Below, piece by piece: positions 21,141-32,459 of a DNA stretch of 64,000 nt. The position numbers and the translations under genes were made by a program. Positions within the stretch are counted from its first letter, which is position 1. Each line of letters starts with the position of its first letter. The notes under the pieces were generated by a model. The model made no database searches and had not been told where the DNA came from. It saw nothing but the letters and a program-made list of their open reading frames with translations. This DNA is from Cyclina sinensis (lineage: Eukaryota; Mollusca; Bivalvia; Venerida; Veneridae), in assembly GCA_012932295.1 (NCBI GenBank), contig JAAONU010000002.1, positions 17,087,388 to 17,151,387 on the forward strand, in the 5' to 3' direction.

Positions 21141-21525
21141 AGCTTTGGGCTGATGCTTGTGATTTAATTGTTAAACAGACTATAGTGTCGTCGGCAAATT
21201 AATGCACCCGGCTGTTGACACTTCCTGGTAGGTCATTTATGTATGCAAGAAAGAGATACAGACCTAGGACCGATCCCTGAGGGACACCAGAAAGCGGAGA
21301 GAGCCTGTCGAAGACCTTGTTTTGTATCCATGAAGTGATGTGTGGGTGAACTTCCATGTGTTTCAGCTTGTGTATGAGTGTATGAATGTGTGGTGGTCAA
21401 ATATTTTACTAAAGTCCATGATGATGATATCAGTTTGTTGACCTTGATCTAGATTGTCAGCTATTTCTTGTGTAAAGCCGATGAGCTGGGTCTCACAGCT
21501 ATGTGACTTACTCAGCATACCAAGA
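21140..21525 (-). pseudogene. Jockey/CR1-like reverse transcriptase, proximal part
   Basis: The minus strand encodes SCETQLIGFTQEIADNLD, QTDIIIMDFSKIFD, then after a frame break SGVPQGSVLGLYLF, a stop in place of Leu, and FADDTIVCLT. These are the fingers, palm and FADD catalytic motifs of a reverse transcriptase. The sequence fits directly upstream of the RT part at 18500-19195, so one element was probably split by the insertion at 19196-21140. Roughly 50 codons expected between the halves were not found. Confidence 0.75.
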
Positions 21526-21529
21526 AACT

Positions 21530-22330
21530 TCTGATAATGTCATTAATTCAGTGTAACTACGACTATGCCTGCTCTGTGTGGTATAGTGGTTTATCACAGG
21601 CTTTAAAACAAGTTACAAACTGTTCAAAATAAGATAATTAGGTTAACCTTAATGCCAGAGCTCATATTGGCCCAAATCACTTCAAGTTTCTTAACTGGTT
21701 ACCAGTTTACAAGAGAGTTGAGCAAATCACCTTGTGTCATGGTTTCAAGGTTAAACATGGTCTTGCCCAAAAACACATGAGTGAATATTTTATTTCCCAG
21801 GACTCTGTACATGGTTATAGTACCAGACTGAGTACAAAGGGTGGTTATAGTCTCCCAAGGGTTAAAGGTCATGGTTCTAAATCCTTTTTGTTTATTGGTT
21901 GCAAATTATGGAACAGTTTACCTTTGGAAATATCTGAGATCTCTAGACTGCAAGGTTTTAAGGTAGCCATTAAGAGTCATTTAATGAATAGTATTCAACT
22001 GTTTTGTTTTTTTTCGGCTTAGGTTTTTATTTTATTTTTTTTTACAGATTCATATCTAAATATTATGTCATGAGCTTTAAATTAGTTAAGACCTGATTGT
22101 CTTAACTAAGGTTTGCCTCTCTATGTCATGCTACCAATATTAAGGACCATAATGGAAATAAGGGCGTTCACTTTTAGTGTTGCTCTTTGTGTTATCCTTG
22201 GTATTGGTGACCGTGTCATAGTTTTTTTTTTACATGATATAGCATTTAATAATACTCATTATTTAATTCCATGTTATGTAATATGTTAATTATGTATATG
22301 CTACCTTTCCTGAAATATAATATCTTTCTA
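21530..22330 (+). pseudogene. CR1/L2-like RT C-terminus and 3' tail, plus strand
   Basis: It encodes CDYACSVWYSGLSQALKQV, a stop, NARAHIGPNHFKFLNWLPVY, then (21732-22022) GYSLPRVKGHGSKSFLFIGC and LWNSLPLEISEI. This is the same C-terminal region as the minus-strand element ending at 19225, in opposite orientation. An AT-rich 3' UTR with ATAAGGGCG follows. Strongly 5'-truncated and not functional. Confidence 0.78.
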
Positions 22331-22334
22331 TAAT

Positions 22335-22936
22335 CAAAGTACTCAGGTTAGTGACCCAGGGCCATCATGGCCATCTTATTTTACAGTGGGTTGTTTTGGA
22401 AAAGCTTCTTGTCTGAAACTGTATCCCTTGGAGCTTAAAGATATATTGTATGTTGAATTTTCTAGTGGACCTCTACTAAGTTTGTTCAAGTTATGTCCTT
22501 AGGGGTCACTGTTGGCCCTGCCCCAGGGCTTCTATTTGTGTAAAATATTTTATCTTTGAAAATCCTTTTGTCAGTAACCGTAAGCTCTTGACTTTAGATA
22601 TTTGGTAAATAGCATTGTATAACTTAAGTTGACAAAGATATTTCAAATAATTTCTCTAGGTTCAAAATTGACCCTACCAGGGGGTCACTTATTTTACACT
22701 GAGTTATAATATAGAAAAACTTCGAAAAGCTTCTTGTCTGAAACTGTTTGCCTTAGAACTTAAATAGTTATATGTTACTTTGTTTGATACATCTCTGCCA
22801 AGTTTGATCAAATTAAATCCCTGGGGTTGAAATTGGCCCTGCCCTGGGGTTTTTATTTGAATCTATATTTGTTCAACAGCAGACCCACAGCCAGAGTACT
22901 CAGGTTAGCAGTCTGGGCCTATTATGGCCCTCTTGT
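22335..22936 (+). mobile_element. family A tail fragment and a 5'-truncated family A element
   Basis: 22335-22380 holds a lone 3' end (ACTCAGGTTAGTGACCCAG then GGGCCATCATGGCC). 22381-22936 holds about three 165-bp cores and ends with ACTCAGGTTAGC, a GGCC hairpin and TCTTGTT at about 22930-22936. The 5' hairpin is missing. Confidence 0.7.
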
Positions 22937-24089
22937 TTTTTCGAAGTCTTCCTATTCAGCAGAAGTCAATTTTATAAGTTCCGTTTTGTTATATGTCAAA
23001 AATTTAATTTTGACCAAACTTGCATGCAGTTTGTGTATCTATAACATCTCAGTTCCTTTCAAAAACCAACCATATCTGACCACGGGTCTTTTAATTATGG
23101 CCCTTGGAATGGCAAAAGAAGCTGTTATTAGCCACATTTCTTGTGATCACTAAAGGCCACAGGTCCCATCCATTCACTATGAAACTTTGTCAGAATGGTC
23201 AGAATTTGTCTAAATGATTTCTAGGTTCATTTAGATCAAAATCTAGGTCACCAGGTCAAACCACGTAAAACCTTGCAAACATTCTAGAAGCTAAATTTTC
23301 AGACTAAATACCTTGAAAATTAGTAGAAATGTTTGTATTGATGATTTCTAGGCTCTTTTTGTAAATGGGTCATTTTGGGTCAAAAACTAGGACACCACGT
23401 CGAACCCAAGAAAAACCTTGTGAACACTCTTGAGGCCACATTTTCCATCCAACCAAGATGAAACTTAGTCAGAATGTTTTTCTGGATGACATGATAACTC
23501 TTTTTGTATATCTGTTATATTGGGTCAAAAACTACATCACTAGGTCAAATTCTAGAAAAAATTATAATAATCTAGAGGCAACAATTTCTACCCAATCATC
23601 TTAAAGCTCTGTCAGAATGTTCCAGTTGATGATCATGTGAGGGATATAGGGCCATATTTGGCCCTCTTGTTGATTCAGTCTTTATGAATCTTGCACTGAA
23701 TGTTTGTCCTGATGTTCTCTCCAATGTTTTTGAAACTGTGTCATGCATGTCCAAAAACTAGGTCACTAGCCCAGATCAGAGGAAGACCTTGTGCTTTACT
23801 TTTCAAGAAGCTTGCTCTGAATGTTTGTCTCGATGGACAGTTTTGAAACTGGGTCTTGTTTGTTAAAAAACTAGGTCACAGGCAAAAAAAGAAAAAAAGT
23901 TTGTACTCAAATGTCTGTAAACTTGGTTAGGTTTTTTTGCTGATCTCTAGAACTGGTTGAAACAGGGTCACATAGGTTCAAAAACTAGGTAACAAGCTGA
24001 GAACAGTGGACATGTTCAAATCATTCATGTTTGGTCCAGTCTTCATGAAATTTGTTCCTAATGCTTGATTTACTGATCTTTGGACATTT
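22937..24089 (+). mobile_element. family A element with 145-bp type B cores, plus decayed cores
   Basis: Cores with GAAACTTTGTCAGAATG, TGATTTCTAGGTTC and AAAACTAGGTCACCAGGTCA run to about 23650. The element ends with GGGCCATATTTGGCCC then TCTTGTT (23656-23672). Similar decayed cores continue to about 24080 without an end signal. No 5' hairpin was seen. Confidence 0.65.
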
Positions 24090-25607
24090 TATGCCCCCAT
24101 CAAAGATGAGGGGACATATAGTTTTGCAAATACCAGTTGGTCGGCCAGTAGACACTTTGGCTTCCGACCAATATCTAGAGAATCCTTGGACCCACCTTCC
24201 TCAAACTTTTTTATAGGTTGGTCATGAATAGTAGATGAACCTCATAGTTTTTCACGTCACCAGGTCAAAGGTCAAGGTCACAACGACCTTGAATAGCAAA
24301 ATAGTTTATAATCAATAACTGTAGAACCCTTGGTCCAAAGTTGTTCAGACTTAGTGTCCAGTAGATAACCCCTGTAGTTTTTCACATTACCAGATGAAAG
24401 TTCAAGGTCACAGTTGCCTTGAAAAGCAAAACTGTTTCTGATCAATAACTAAAGAACCTTGGTCCAATGTTGTTCAATCTTAGTGTGTAGGTTGTTGATG
24501 ACCAGTAGATGACACCTAGAGTTTTCTTACGTCACCAGGTCAAAGGTCAAGGTCATAGTGACCTGGAATAGCAAAACGGTTTCCGATCAATAACTAAAGT
24601 ACCGTTGGTCCCAGTTTCTTCAAACTTAGTATGTAAGTTGGTCGTGACCAGGTGATGACCACTATAGTTTTTCAGGTCATCAGGTCAAAGGTCAAGGCCA
24701 CAGTGACTTTGAAAAGCAAAACAGTTTCAGATTAATTACTATAGAACCCTTGCTTCAGGTTGTTCAAACATAATGTATAGGTTGGACATGACTAGTAGAT
24801 GACCTCTGTAGTTTTTCAGGTCACCATGTCAAAGATGGAGGTCACAGTGACCTTGAAAAGCAAAACGGTTTCCAATCAATAACTATAGAAGCCTTGGTCC
24901 AAGGTTCTTGAAACTTAGTTTGTATGTTGGCCATGGCCAGTAGAAGGCCACTATAGTTTTTTAGGTCACCAGGTCAAAGGCCAAGGTAACAGTGACCTGG
25001 AAAAGCAAAATGATTTCCAATTAATAACTATAGAATACTTGGGCCCAGATTCTTCAAACTTGGTTTATAGGTTGGCCATGACCAGTAGATGACCCCTATA
25101 GCTTTTCAGGTCAAAGGTCAAGGTTACAGTGTCATAGGTAGGTTGGTCATGACAATTAGATCTCTTTAGATTTTAGGGTTATTAGGTCAAAGGTCAATGT
25201 CACAGTTACCTTGAAAAGCAAAACAGTTTCTGCTGAATATCTAGGGAAATCTTGGGCAAAGGTTCATTAGACTTAGTATGTAGGTTTGTCATGATCAGTA
25301 AATTACAACTATCATTTTTCAGGCCATTGGTTCAAAGGTCAAGGGTCACAGCGATCTTGAAAAGCAAAATGGTTTCCGATGAATTAATGTAGAACGCTTT
25401 GGCCCATGTTCCTAAAACTTTGTATTTAAGTTGTTCATGACTTATAGAAATCCTTTTTTCAGGTCACCAGTTCAATGACCATTGTCACAGTGTCATTGAA
25501 TAGCAAAATGGTTTCCGATCATTAACTACAGAACGCTTGGTCCCAGCTCCTCAAAACTTCATGACTGCCTCTAGGGATAAGGCGCTGTTTTACAAACATC
25601 TCTTGTT
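24090..25607 (+). mobile_element. family C dispersed element (copy C2)
   Basis: It starts TTATGCCCCCATCAAAGATG with the 5' hairpin and contains about nine 145-bp cores. It ends GACTGCCTCTAGGGATAAGG, hairpin GTTTTACAAAC, then ATCTCTTGTT (to 25607). Exact AGGTCAAAGGTCAAGGTCA occurs at 24262-24280 and 24537-24555. Confidence 0.85.
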
Positions 25608-25727
25608 TAATTAAAAATTGACAAATTGTCATATCATAAAATAATAGAAAAAGATTGCTTTGAATTTTGTAATGTATCTTCCGTCCCCGTTCGGCTCACA
25701 ATCCTCCGTCACTGTGTAAATCATAAT

Positions 25728-26165
25728 TATGCTCCCATCAAAAATGAGTGGGTATATAGTTTTTCAAATGTCGGACGGTCGGTCGGTAGATACTTTCGTT
25801 TCCAATCAATATCTAGAGAACCCTTGGACTCACCTTCCTCGGACTAAGTATGTGGGTTGATCATGACTAGTAGATGAACCCTATTTTTTACAGATCATTA
25901 GGTTAAAGGCTAATCTCACAGTGACCTTGAAAAGCAAAACGGGTTCCGTTCAATAACTATAGAACCCTTGGTCCAATGTTCTTCAAACTCAGCGTGTAGG
26001 TTGGCCATGTCCACAAGATAGCCCTTTAGTTTTTCAGGTCACCATGTCAAAGGTCAAGGTCACAGTGACATTGAATAGCAAAACAGTTTCCGATCAATAA
26101 CTTAAGAACCCTTGGCCCCAGGTTGTTAGTGTATAGGTTTGCATGACAAGTAAATGACCCTTTTT
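25728..26165 (+). mobile_element. family C element, 3'-truncated (copy C3)
   Basis: It starts TTATGCTCCCATCAAAAATG with a degenerate 5' hairpin and CGGTCGGTCGG. About three cores follow and it stops at about 26165 in unrelated sequence. Confidence 0.75.
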
Positions 26166-26640
26166 CTAGTTTTCAATTACTACAACTATACCCCAATAAG
26201 CTACACAATATCGAGATGTGTTGCCTCGCCAACTGACTCGGCATGTTATGTGGGCTTAAATAACCAGTGGTTTGATTATGTACACACTATACATATTACA
26301 TGTATTCATTTATATATTACCTTCAGACAAATGGAAATGAAGTCAGAAATATATGTAAAATTCGTAGAAACACCCTACTTTCGGTTCTGCAGCGGCACGG
26401 GTTACCTCTTTGCTATTGATTTTTATATGTCACTGGTAACCTCTCTTTCAATCTTTTAAAGCACGGGTATCCTCTTAGCACTGTATTGAGTTACATAATA
26501 TTTTACTTAATCTTTTGTTATCGTATTTTGTGTTGTTGGAGACATTGTAACCGAAAGTAAGGGTAGATTTCGCAAAGAGGGTGCCGATATGGATACGCAC
26601 CCTGAATCCTGTTGGTATGTGCACTACATTTTTTTATATA
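26166..26640. other. unassigned segment with an imperfect inverted repeat
   Basis: ACCCTACTTTCGGTT (about 26369-26383) and AACCGAAAGTAAGGGT (about 26550-26565) face each other, and CGGCAC...CTCTTTGC/GCAAAGAGGGTGCCG lie near them. This could be a small foldback element lodged in the truncated C3 copy. The open frame across it has no recognisable features. Confidence 0.4.
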
Positions 26641-27395
26641 GTCGGCGACTTGTTTGCCCGGTTTTGTCCAGAGTATAACTGAAACACCAATGAAAGGATT
26701 TACTTATAACTTCATCAATGATAGAGGGCATAGGGAGTAAGTGCAGTGCACAAGAACCATAACTCATCTTATCTAGTTTTCTCATTATCTCACTTTAGAA
26801 CATTTTGCTTGTCCGGAGCAAATCTCTTAAACCATGAAAGGCATTTAGTTGATATTTGGCACATTGATAGAGGGGAGTGGCAGGAAGTGCATTGTCCTAG
26901 AACCATAACTCTAGCTGCCCCAATGTTTTTGTTATTTTCCTTTATAAGTTTTGTTATTATGTTATAATGCTTGTCCAGAGTATAACTTTAAAATTATTGA
27001 TGGGATTTAGTTGATATTTAAGATTCTGTTAATGAGTGTATACTTGAAGTGCAATGTAGAATAATTGTAATTCTGCCTTTCCCCATTTTTCAGTTATCTC
27101 CCTTTATCGCATTTTTAATGCTTGTTGGATTTTGTCCGGAGTATAATTCAAAAACCAATGAAGGGATTTACTTATAACTTCAAAAGATGATAAAGAACAT
27201 TCAGAGTAATTGCAATGCACAAGAACAGTAACTCATCTTGACTAGTTTTTTCATTATCTCCCCTAAGTACATTTTGCTTGTCTGGGGCACAACTCTAAAG
27301 CTATTTAAGGCATTTAGTTAATATTGGATCATAGATAGAGGGGAGTAGCAGAAAGTGCAGTGTTCAAGAACGATAACATTAGCTGCCCCAATTTT
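26641..27395 (+). mobile_element. family E repeat cores
   Basis: Four to five cores of about 160 bp, marked by TTGTCCGGAGTATAACT, GTGCAGTGCACAAGAACCAT and CATTATCTCCC. Related cores lie at 40548-41530, 48840-49020, 50865-51720 and 60219-62640. It ends where a family A head begins at the T-run at 27390-27396. Confidence 0.65.
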
Positions 27396-27877
27396 TAGCT
27401 CGCCTGTTTTCTAAGAAAAAAGTCAAACTATTATGGTCGCTGATTCAGCAGGCAGCGTCATGGGTAACGTCCTGCTGATTATTCATAAACCGTAATGCTT
27501 AGAGTTTTGATGTTTTGTGCGTAGCATTGTCTAGTAGACCTCTACCATGTTGCTTCAAATCATGACCCGGTGGTCAATATTGGCCCCGCCCTGGGGCTTT
27601 TATATAGTTATATAGGAAATACTTTGAAAATATTCTTCTCTAAAACCGATTGCAACAGAGCTTTGTAATTCAATGTTCATATTATGTCCCTGGGGTGAAA
27701 ATCAGCTGTACCCCAGGAGAAATTTGGCTATGCATAGACTTATATCGGAAAAAAAACTATTAAAGGGAAAGGACAAAGCCTAGAATTTAACTATTAACTT
27801 ACATGGGATGGGAAGGTACTTACCTCCCCCACTTCTGCATGGGACCCCCTCCTTACATTATCTGACCCCCAATGTTT
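27396..27877 (+). mobile_element. family A fragment with degenerate 5' end
   Basis: It starts TTAGCTCGCCTGTTTTC with no proper hairpin partner and continues with a partial core (AGCATTGTCTAGTAGACC). It gives way at about 27780 to C-rich sequence (CTCCCCCACTTC). No 3' hairpin. Confidence 0.55.
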
Positions 27878-29954
27878 TAGCTCACCTGAGCACAAAGTGC
27901 TCAGGGTGAGCTTTTCTGATCAGCCTTTGTCCGTCGTCCGTCCGTCCGTCGTCAACTTTTCATTCAAACGACATTTCCTCTGAAACCAATGGGCAGATTT
28001 AATGAAACTTGCCTGGGATGTTCCTTGGATGAAGCTCTACCAAGATTGTTCAAATGGTTCTGGTCCATTGCATTTCTGGTTCACTGGAGCTAAAATTAGA
28101 TTTTAAAAGTTGGATTTTTAAAAATCTTCTTCTCCAAAACAACAAGGCCTAGAGCTTAGATATTTGGTATGAAGCATTATCTAATGGACCTCTACCAAGT
28201 TTTTTTCAAATTATGACCCTGGAGTAAAAACTGACCCAACCCAAGGGGTCAGTTGATTTTACATAGATTTATATATGGAAAACTTAAAAATATTCTTGTC
28301 AGAAATCACAAGGCTTAGAGTTTAGATATTTGGTGTGCAGCATTGTCTAGTGGACCTCTACCAAGTTTGTTCAAATCATGGCCTCTGGTTCAAAAATGGC
28401 CACGCCTCAGGGGTCACATGTTTCACATAGAGTTATATAGGGAAAACTTTAAAAACTCTTCTTGTCAGAAACCTCAAGGACTGGAGTTTAGATAGTTTGT
28501 GTGTAGCATTGTCTAGTAGACCTCTACTTAGTTTGTTCAAATCATAGCCACTGGGTCAAAATAGGCCCTGCCCCCGGGGGTCACTTGTTTGCATAGAGTT
28601 ATATAGGAAAAAGTTTTAAAAATCTTCACATTAGAAACCAAAATGCATAGAGCTTAGATATTTTGTACGTAGCATTGTCTAGAGGACCTATACCAAGTTT
28701 ATTCAAATCATTGCCCCTGAGTCAAGAATGGCCCCGCCCCAGTGGTCACATATTTTACATAGAGTTATATAAAGAAAACTTTTAAAATCTTCTTTTCAGA
28801 TACCACAAGGCTTAGAGTTTAGATATTTGGTGTACAACATTGTCTAGTGGACCTTTACTAAGTTTGTTCAAATCATAACCCCTGAGTCAAAAAAGGCTCC
28901 GCCCCAGGGGTCACATGTTTTGCATAGTTATATTAATGTTTTGATATTTGGTGTGCAGCATTGTCTAGTGGACCTTTTACCAAGTTTGTTCAAATCATGA
29001 CCCTCGAGTCAAAACTGGCCCCAACCGGTGGCAGGGGGGGTGGTGTCATTTGATTTTACACAAGGACTTATATAGGGAAAACTTAAAAAGTCTGCTGCTC
29101 TGAAACACCAAAGGACTAGACCTTCAATTGTTCATTGTTATGTCCCCCTACCCACCCTTCTGATGGAGAAATATTGTTTTTGCCCTGTCCATGGGTGTCT
29201 GTTTGTTTGTCTGTCTGTAACACTTTGTTTCCTTTCAATAACTTGAGTACCAGTTGACCCAAGGCCTTCAAACTTCATAGGGTTATTGCCCTTATTGAGT
29301 AGAAAAAAACGCTTTTGATTTTTGAGTCAGTAGGTCAAAGGTCAATGTCAGAGGGACCTCTAGGGTGAAAACCGTTTCCACTCAATAACTGGAGTACCAT
29401 TTCACCCGAGCCTTCAAACTTCATAGGATGAGTGCTTTTACTTATAGAAGAACCATATTGTTTTTGGGGCTAGTATGTCAAAGGTCAAGGTCACAGGGAC
29501 CTGTATAGTGAAAAGTTTTTCTGCAGAGTAACTGTAGTACCATTACACCCCGAGCTTTCAAACTGTATAGGATAATCGCATTAGAAGAACTCTACTGTTT
29601 TAGGGTCGACAGGTCAAAGGTTAAGGTCACAGGGACCTGTAGAGTGAAAACTATTTCTGCTCAGTAACTGGAGTACCATTTTACCCAGAACCTTCAAACT
29701 TCATAGGGTAATTATATGAGAAGAACCCTATTGTTTTTGGGATCTGTAGGTCAAAGGTCAAGTTCACTGGGACCTGTAGAATGAAACTATTTCTGCTAAA
29801 AAAGTTAAGTACCATTACACCCAGGGTCTTCAAACTTATTGCAAACTTATTCAAATTTGTGAACAACGAACACATATAACAACCAGTAATGAAACTTGTA
29901 ACATGAGCAATGAGACTCAGGTGAGCAATTTAGGGCCATCATGGCCCCCTTGTT
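27878..29954 (+). mobile_element. chimeric family A element with an embedded family I head and cores
   Basis: The perfect 5' hairpin arms AGCTCACCTGAGCAC and GTGCTCAGGGTGAGCT (27879-27912) are followed by GTCCGTCCGTCCGTC. About six 165-bp A cores run to 29130. A second head follows, TTATGTCCCCCTACCC ... GATGGAGAAATATTG, then five family I cores (CTTCAAACTTCATAGGAT, AGGTCACAGGGACCTGTAGA). The element finishes with an A tail: CTCAGGTGAGCAA, hairpin GGGCCATCATGGCCC (29933-29947) and CCTTGTT. The copy at 60536-62196 has the same chimeric order. Confidence 0.82.
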
Positions 29955-30027
29955 TATGCATAGGTACATCCCCCTCCCCCCTCCTAACTTCATCCAGGTT
30001 TTTTAAGGACATGCTCACTTTTTCTTT

Positions 30028-32459
30028 TTAGCTCACCTGTCACGTAGTGAGCTTTTGTGGTCGCCTTTTGTCCGTCCGTCCACATTTAGTTTGTTAACAC
30101 TCTACTGGTCACATTTTTCCCTTAATTGTCATGAAACTTGGTCAGGATGTTTGTCTCATTAATTTCTTAGAAGAGTTCGAATATGGGTTATCTGGGTTAA
30201 AAACTAGGTCACAGAGCCCAAATATCGAAAAACATTGTTAACACTCTAGAGGCTACTTTTTCAGTCCAAATATCCTCGAAATTTGTCAGAAAGGTTGTAT
30301 CGATGATTTCTAGCTCAAGTTCGAATACGGGTCATCTGAAGTCAAAAACTAGGTCACAGAGTCCAAATATTGAAAGCCCTTGTTAACACTTTAGAGCTAA
30401 CATTTTCAGTTCAAATAATCTGGAAATTTGTCCGAAAGGTTGCTCCTATGATTTCTAGCAAAAGTTGGAAAATGGGTCATCTGGGTTTAAAAACTAGGCC
30501 ACAGAGCCCAAAAATAGAAAAACATTGTTAACACTCTAGAGGTTACATTTTCAGTCCAAATAATTTGGAAATTTATCAAAAAGATTGTCTCTATAATTTC
30601 TAGCTCAATTTTGAATATGGTATTCTAGGGTCAAAAACTAGGTCACAGAGCCCAAAAGTAGAAAAACCTTGTTAATGCTCTAAAGGTGACATTTTCAGTT
30701 CAAATGTCCTTGATATTTGTCAGAAAGGTTGTTTCTATGATTTCTAGCTCAAATTTGGATATGGGTCAACTGGGATCAAAAACTAGGTCACATAGCCCTA
30801 ATATGTAAAATCTTTTTAACATTCCTGAGGTTACATTATCAGTCCAAATATCCTGGAAATTTGTCAGACAGATTGCTTTGATGATTTCTAGCTCAAGTCT
30901 GAATATGGGTCATCTGGGATAAAAAACTAGGTCACATAGCCAAAATTTGGAAAAACCTTGTTAACACTCTAGAGGTAAGATTTTAATTCCAAATAACCTG
31001 GTAATTTGTCAGAGAGGTTGCTTCTGTAATTTGTAGCTCAGGTTTTGATATGGGTCATTTGGGGTTGAAAACTAGGTCACAGGGCCCAAATATCGAAAAA
31101 CCTTGTTAGAACACTCTAGAGGCTATTTATTCAGTCCAAATATCCTGAAAAATTGTCAAAGATGTTGTTTTGATAATTTCTAGCTCAAATTCGGATATGG
31201 GTCATCTAGGTTTTAAAACTAGGTCACAGAGTCCAAATATTGAAAACCCTTGTTAACACTTTAGAGCTAACATTTTCAGTTCAAATAATCTGGAAATTTG
31301 TCAGAAAGGTTGCTCCTATGATTTTTAGCAAAAGTTGGAAAATGGATCATCTGGGTTTAAAACATAGATCACAGAGCCCAAAAATAGAAAAACCTTGTTA
31401 ACACTCTAGAGGTTACATTTTCAGTCCAAATAATCTGGAAGTTCGTCAGAAAGATTGTTTCTAAGATTTTTAGCTCAATTTTGAATATGGTATTCTAGGG
31501 TCAAAAACTAGGTCACAGAGCCCAAAAGTAGAAAAACCTTGTTAATGCTCTAGAGGTTACATTTTCAGTTCAAATGTCCTTAATATTTGTCAGAAAAGTT
31601 GTTTCTGTGATTTCTAGCTCAAATTTGGATATGGGTCAACTGGGATCAAAAACTAGGTCATATAACCCAAATATGTAAAAACTCTTTTTACTTTTTAACT
31701 CTCCAGAGGTAACATTTTCAGTCCAAATATCCTGGAAATTTGTCAGACAGATTGTTTTGACGATTTCTAGCTCAGGTTCGAATATGGGTCATCTGGGATA
31801 AAAAACTAGGTCACATAGCCAAAATTTGGAAAAACCTTGTTAACACTCTAGAAGTAAGATTTTAATATAAAATAACCTGGTAATTTGTCAGAGAGGTTGC
31901 TTCTGTAATTTGTAGCTCAGGTTTTGATATGGGTCATCTGGGGTTGAAAACTAGGTCACAGGGTCCAAATATCGAAAAATCGGTTAACACTCTAGAGGCT
32001 ACTTTTTCAGTCCAAATATCCTTGAAAATTGTCAGAGAGATTGTTTTGATAATTTCTAGCCCAAATTCGGATATGGGTCATCTAGGTTCAAAAACTAGGT
32101 CACAGAGCCCAAATATGTAAAAACCTTGTTAACACCCTAGAGGTTACATTTTCAGTCCAAATATCCAGGAAATTTGTCAGAGAGATTGTTTCGATAATTT
32201 CTAGCTCAAGTTCGAATATGGGACATCTAGATTAAAAAACTAGGAAAAAGAGCCCAAATGTTGAAAAACCTTGTTAAAGTTCTAGATGTAATATTTTCAG
32301 TTCAGACAACCTGGAAATTTGTCAGAAAGATTGTTTCAATAATTTCTAGGTCAAGTTCGAATATGGGTCATCTGGGGTCAATTCACCAGGTCCATAGCAA
32401 TTTTGTTAAAAGCAGTCATACTCAGGTAACAGATACAGGGCCATCATGGCCCTCTTGTT
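30028..32459 (+). mobile_element. family A element with about 15 type B cores in higher-order arrangement
   Basis: 5' hairpin AGCTCACCTGTCACGTAGTG then AGCT (30030-30053). Cores of about 145 bp contain AAAAACTAGGTCACAGAGCC, CCTTGTTAACACTCTAGAGG and GATTTCTAGCTCAAGTTC. It ends with CTCAGGTAAC, hairpin GGGCCATCATGGCCC (32438-32452) and TCTTGTTT. The next element starts immediately. Two blocks of six units, starting near 30220 and 31090, are more alike than neighbouring units. Confidence 0.85.

Noticed and set aside
22827..23153. 108-residue plus-strand frame
   Set aside because: It crosses the boundary between two dispersed elements and contains repeat-core sequence; no protein features.
27878..29954. 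Classical Helitron assignment for the hairpin-ended families
   Set aside because: Ends are TCTTGTT-type after the hairpin, not CTRR, and insertion is at TT rather than AT, so a Helentron-type assignment fits better.
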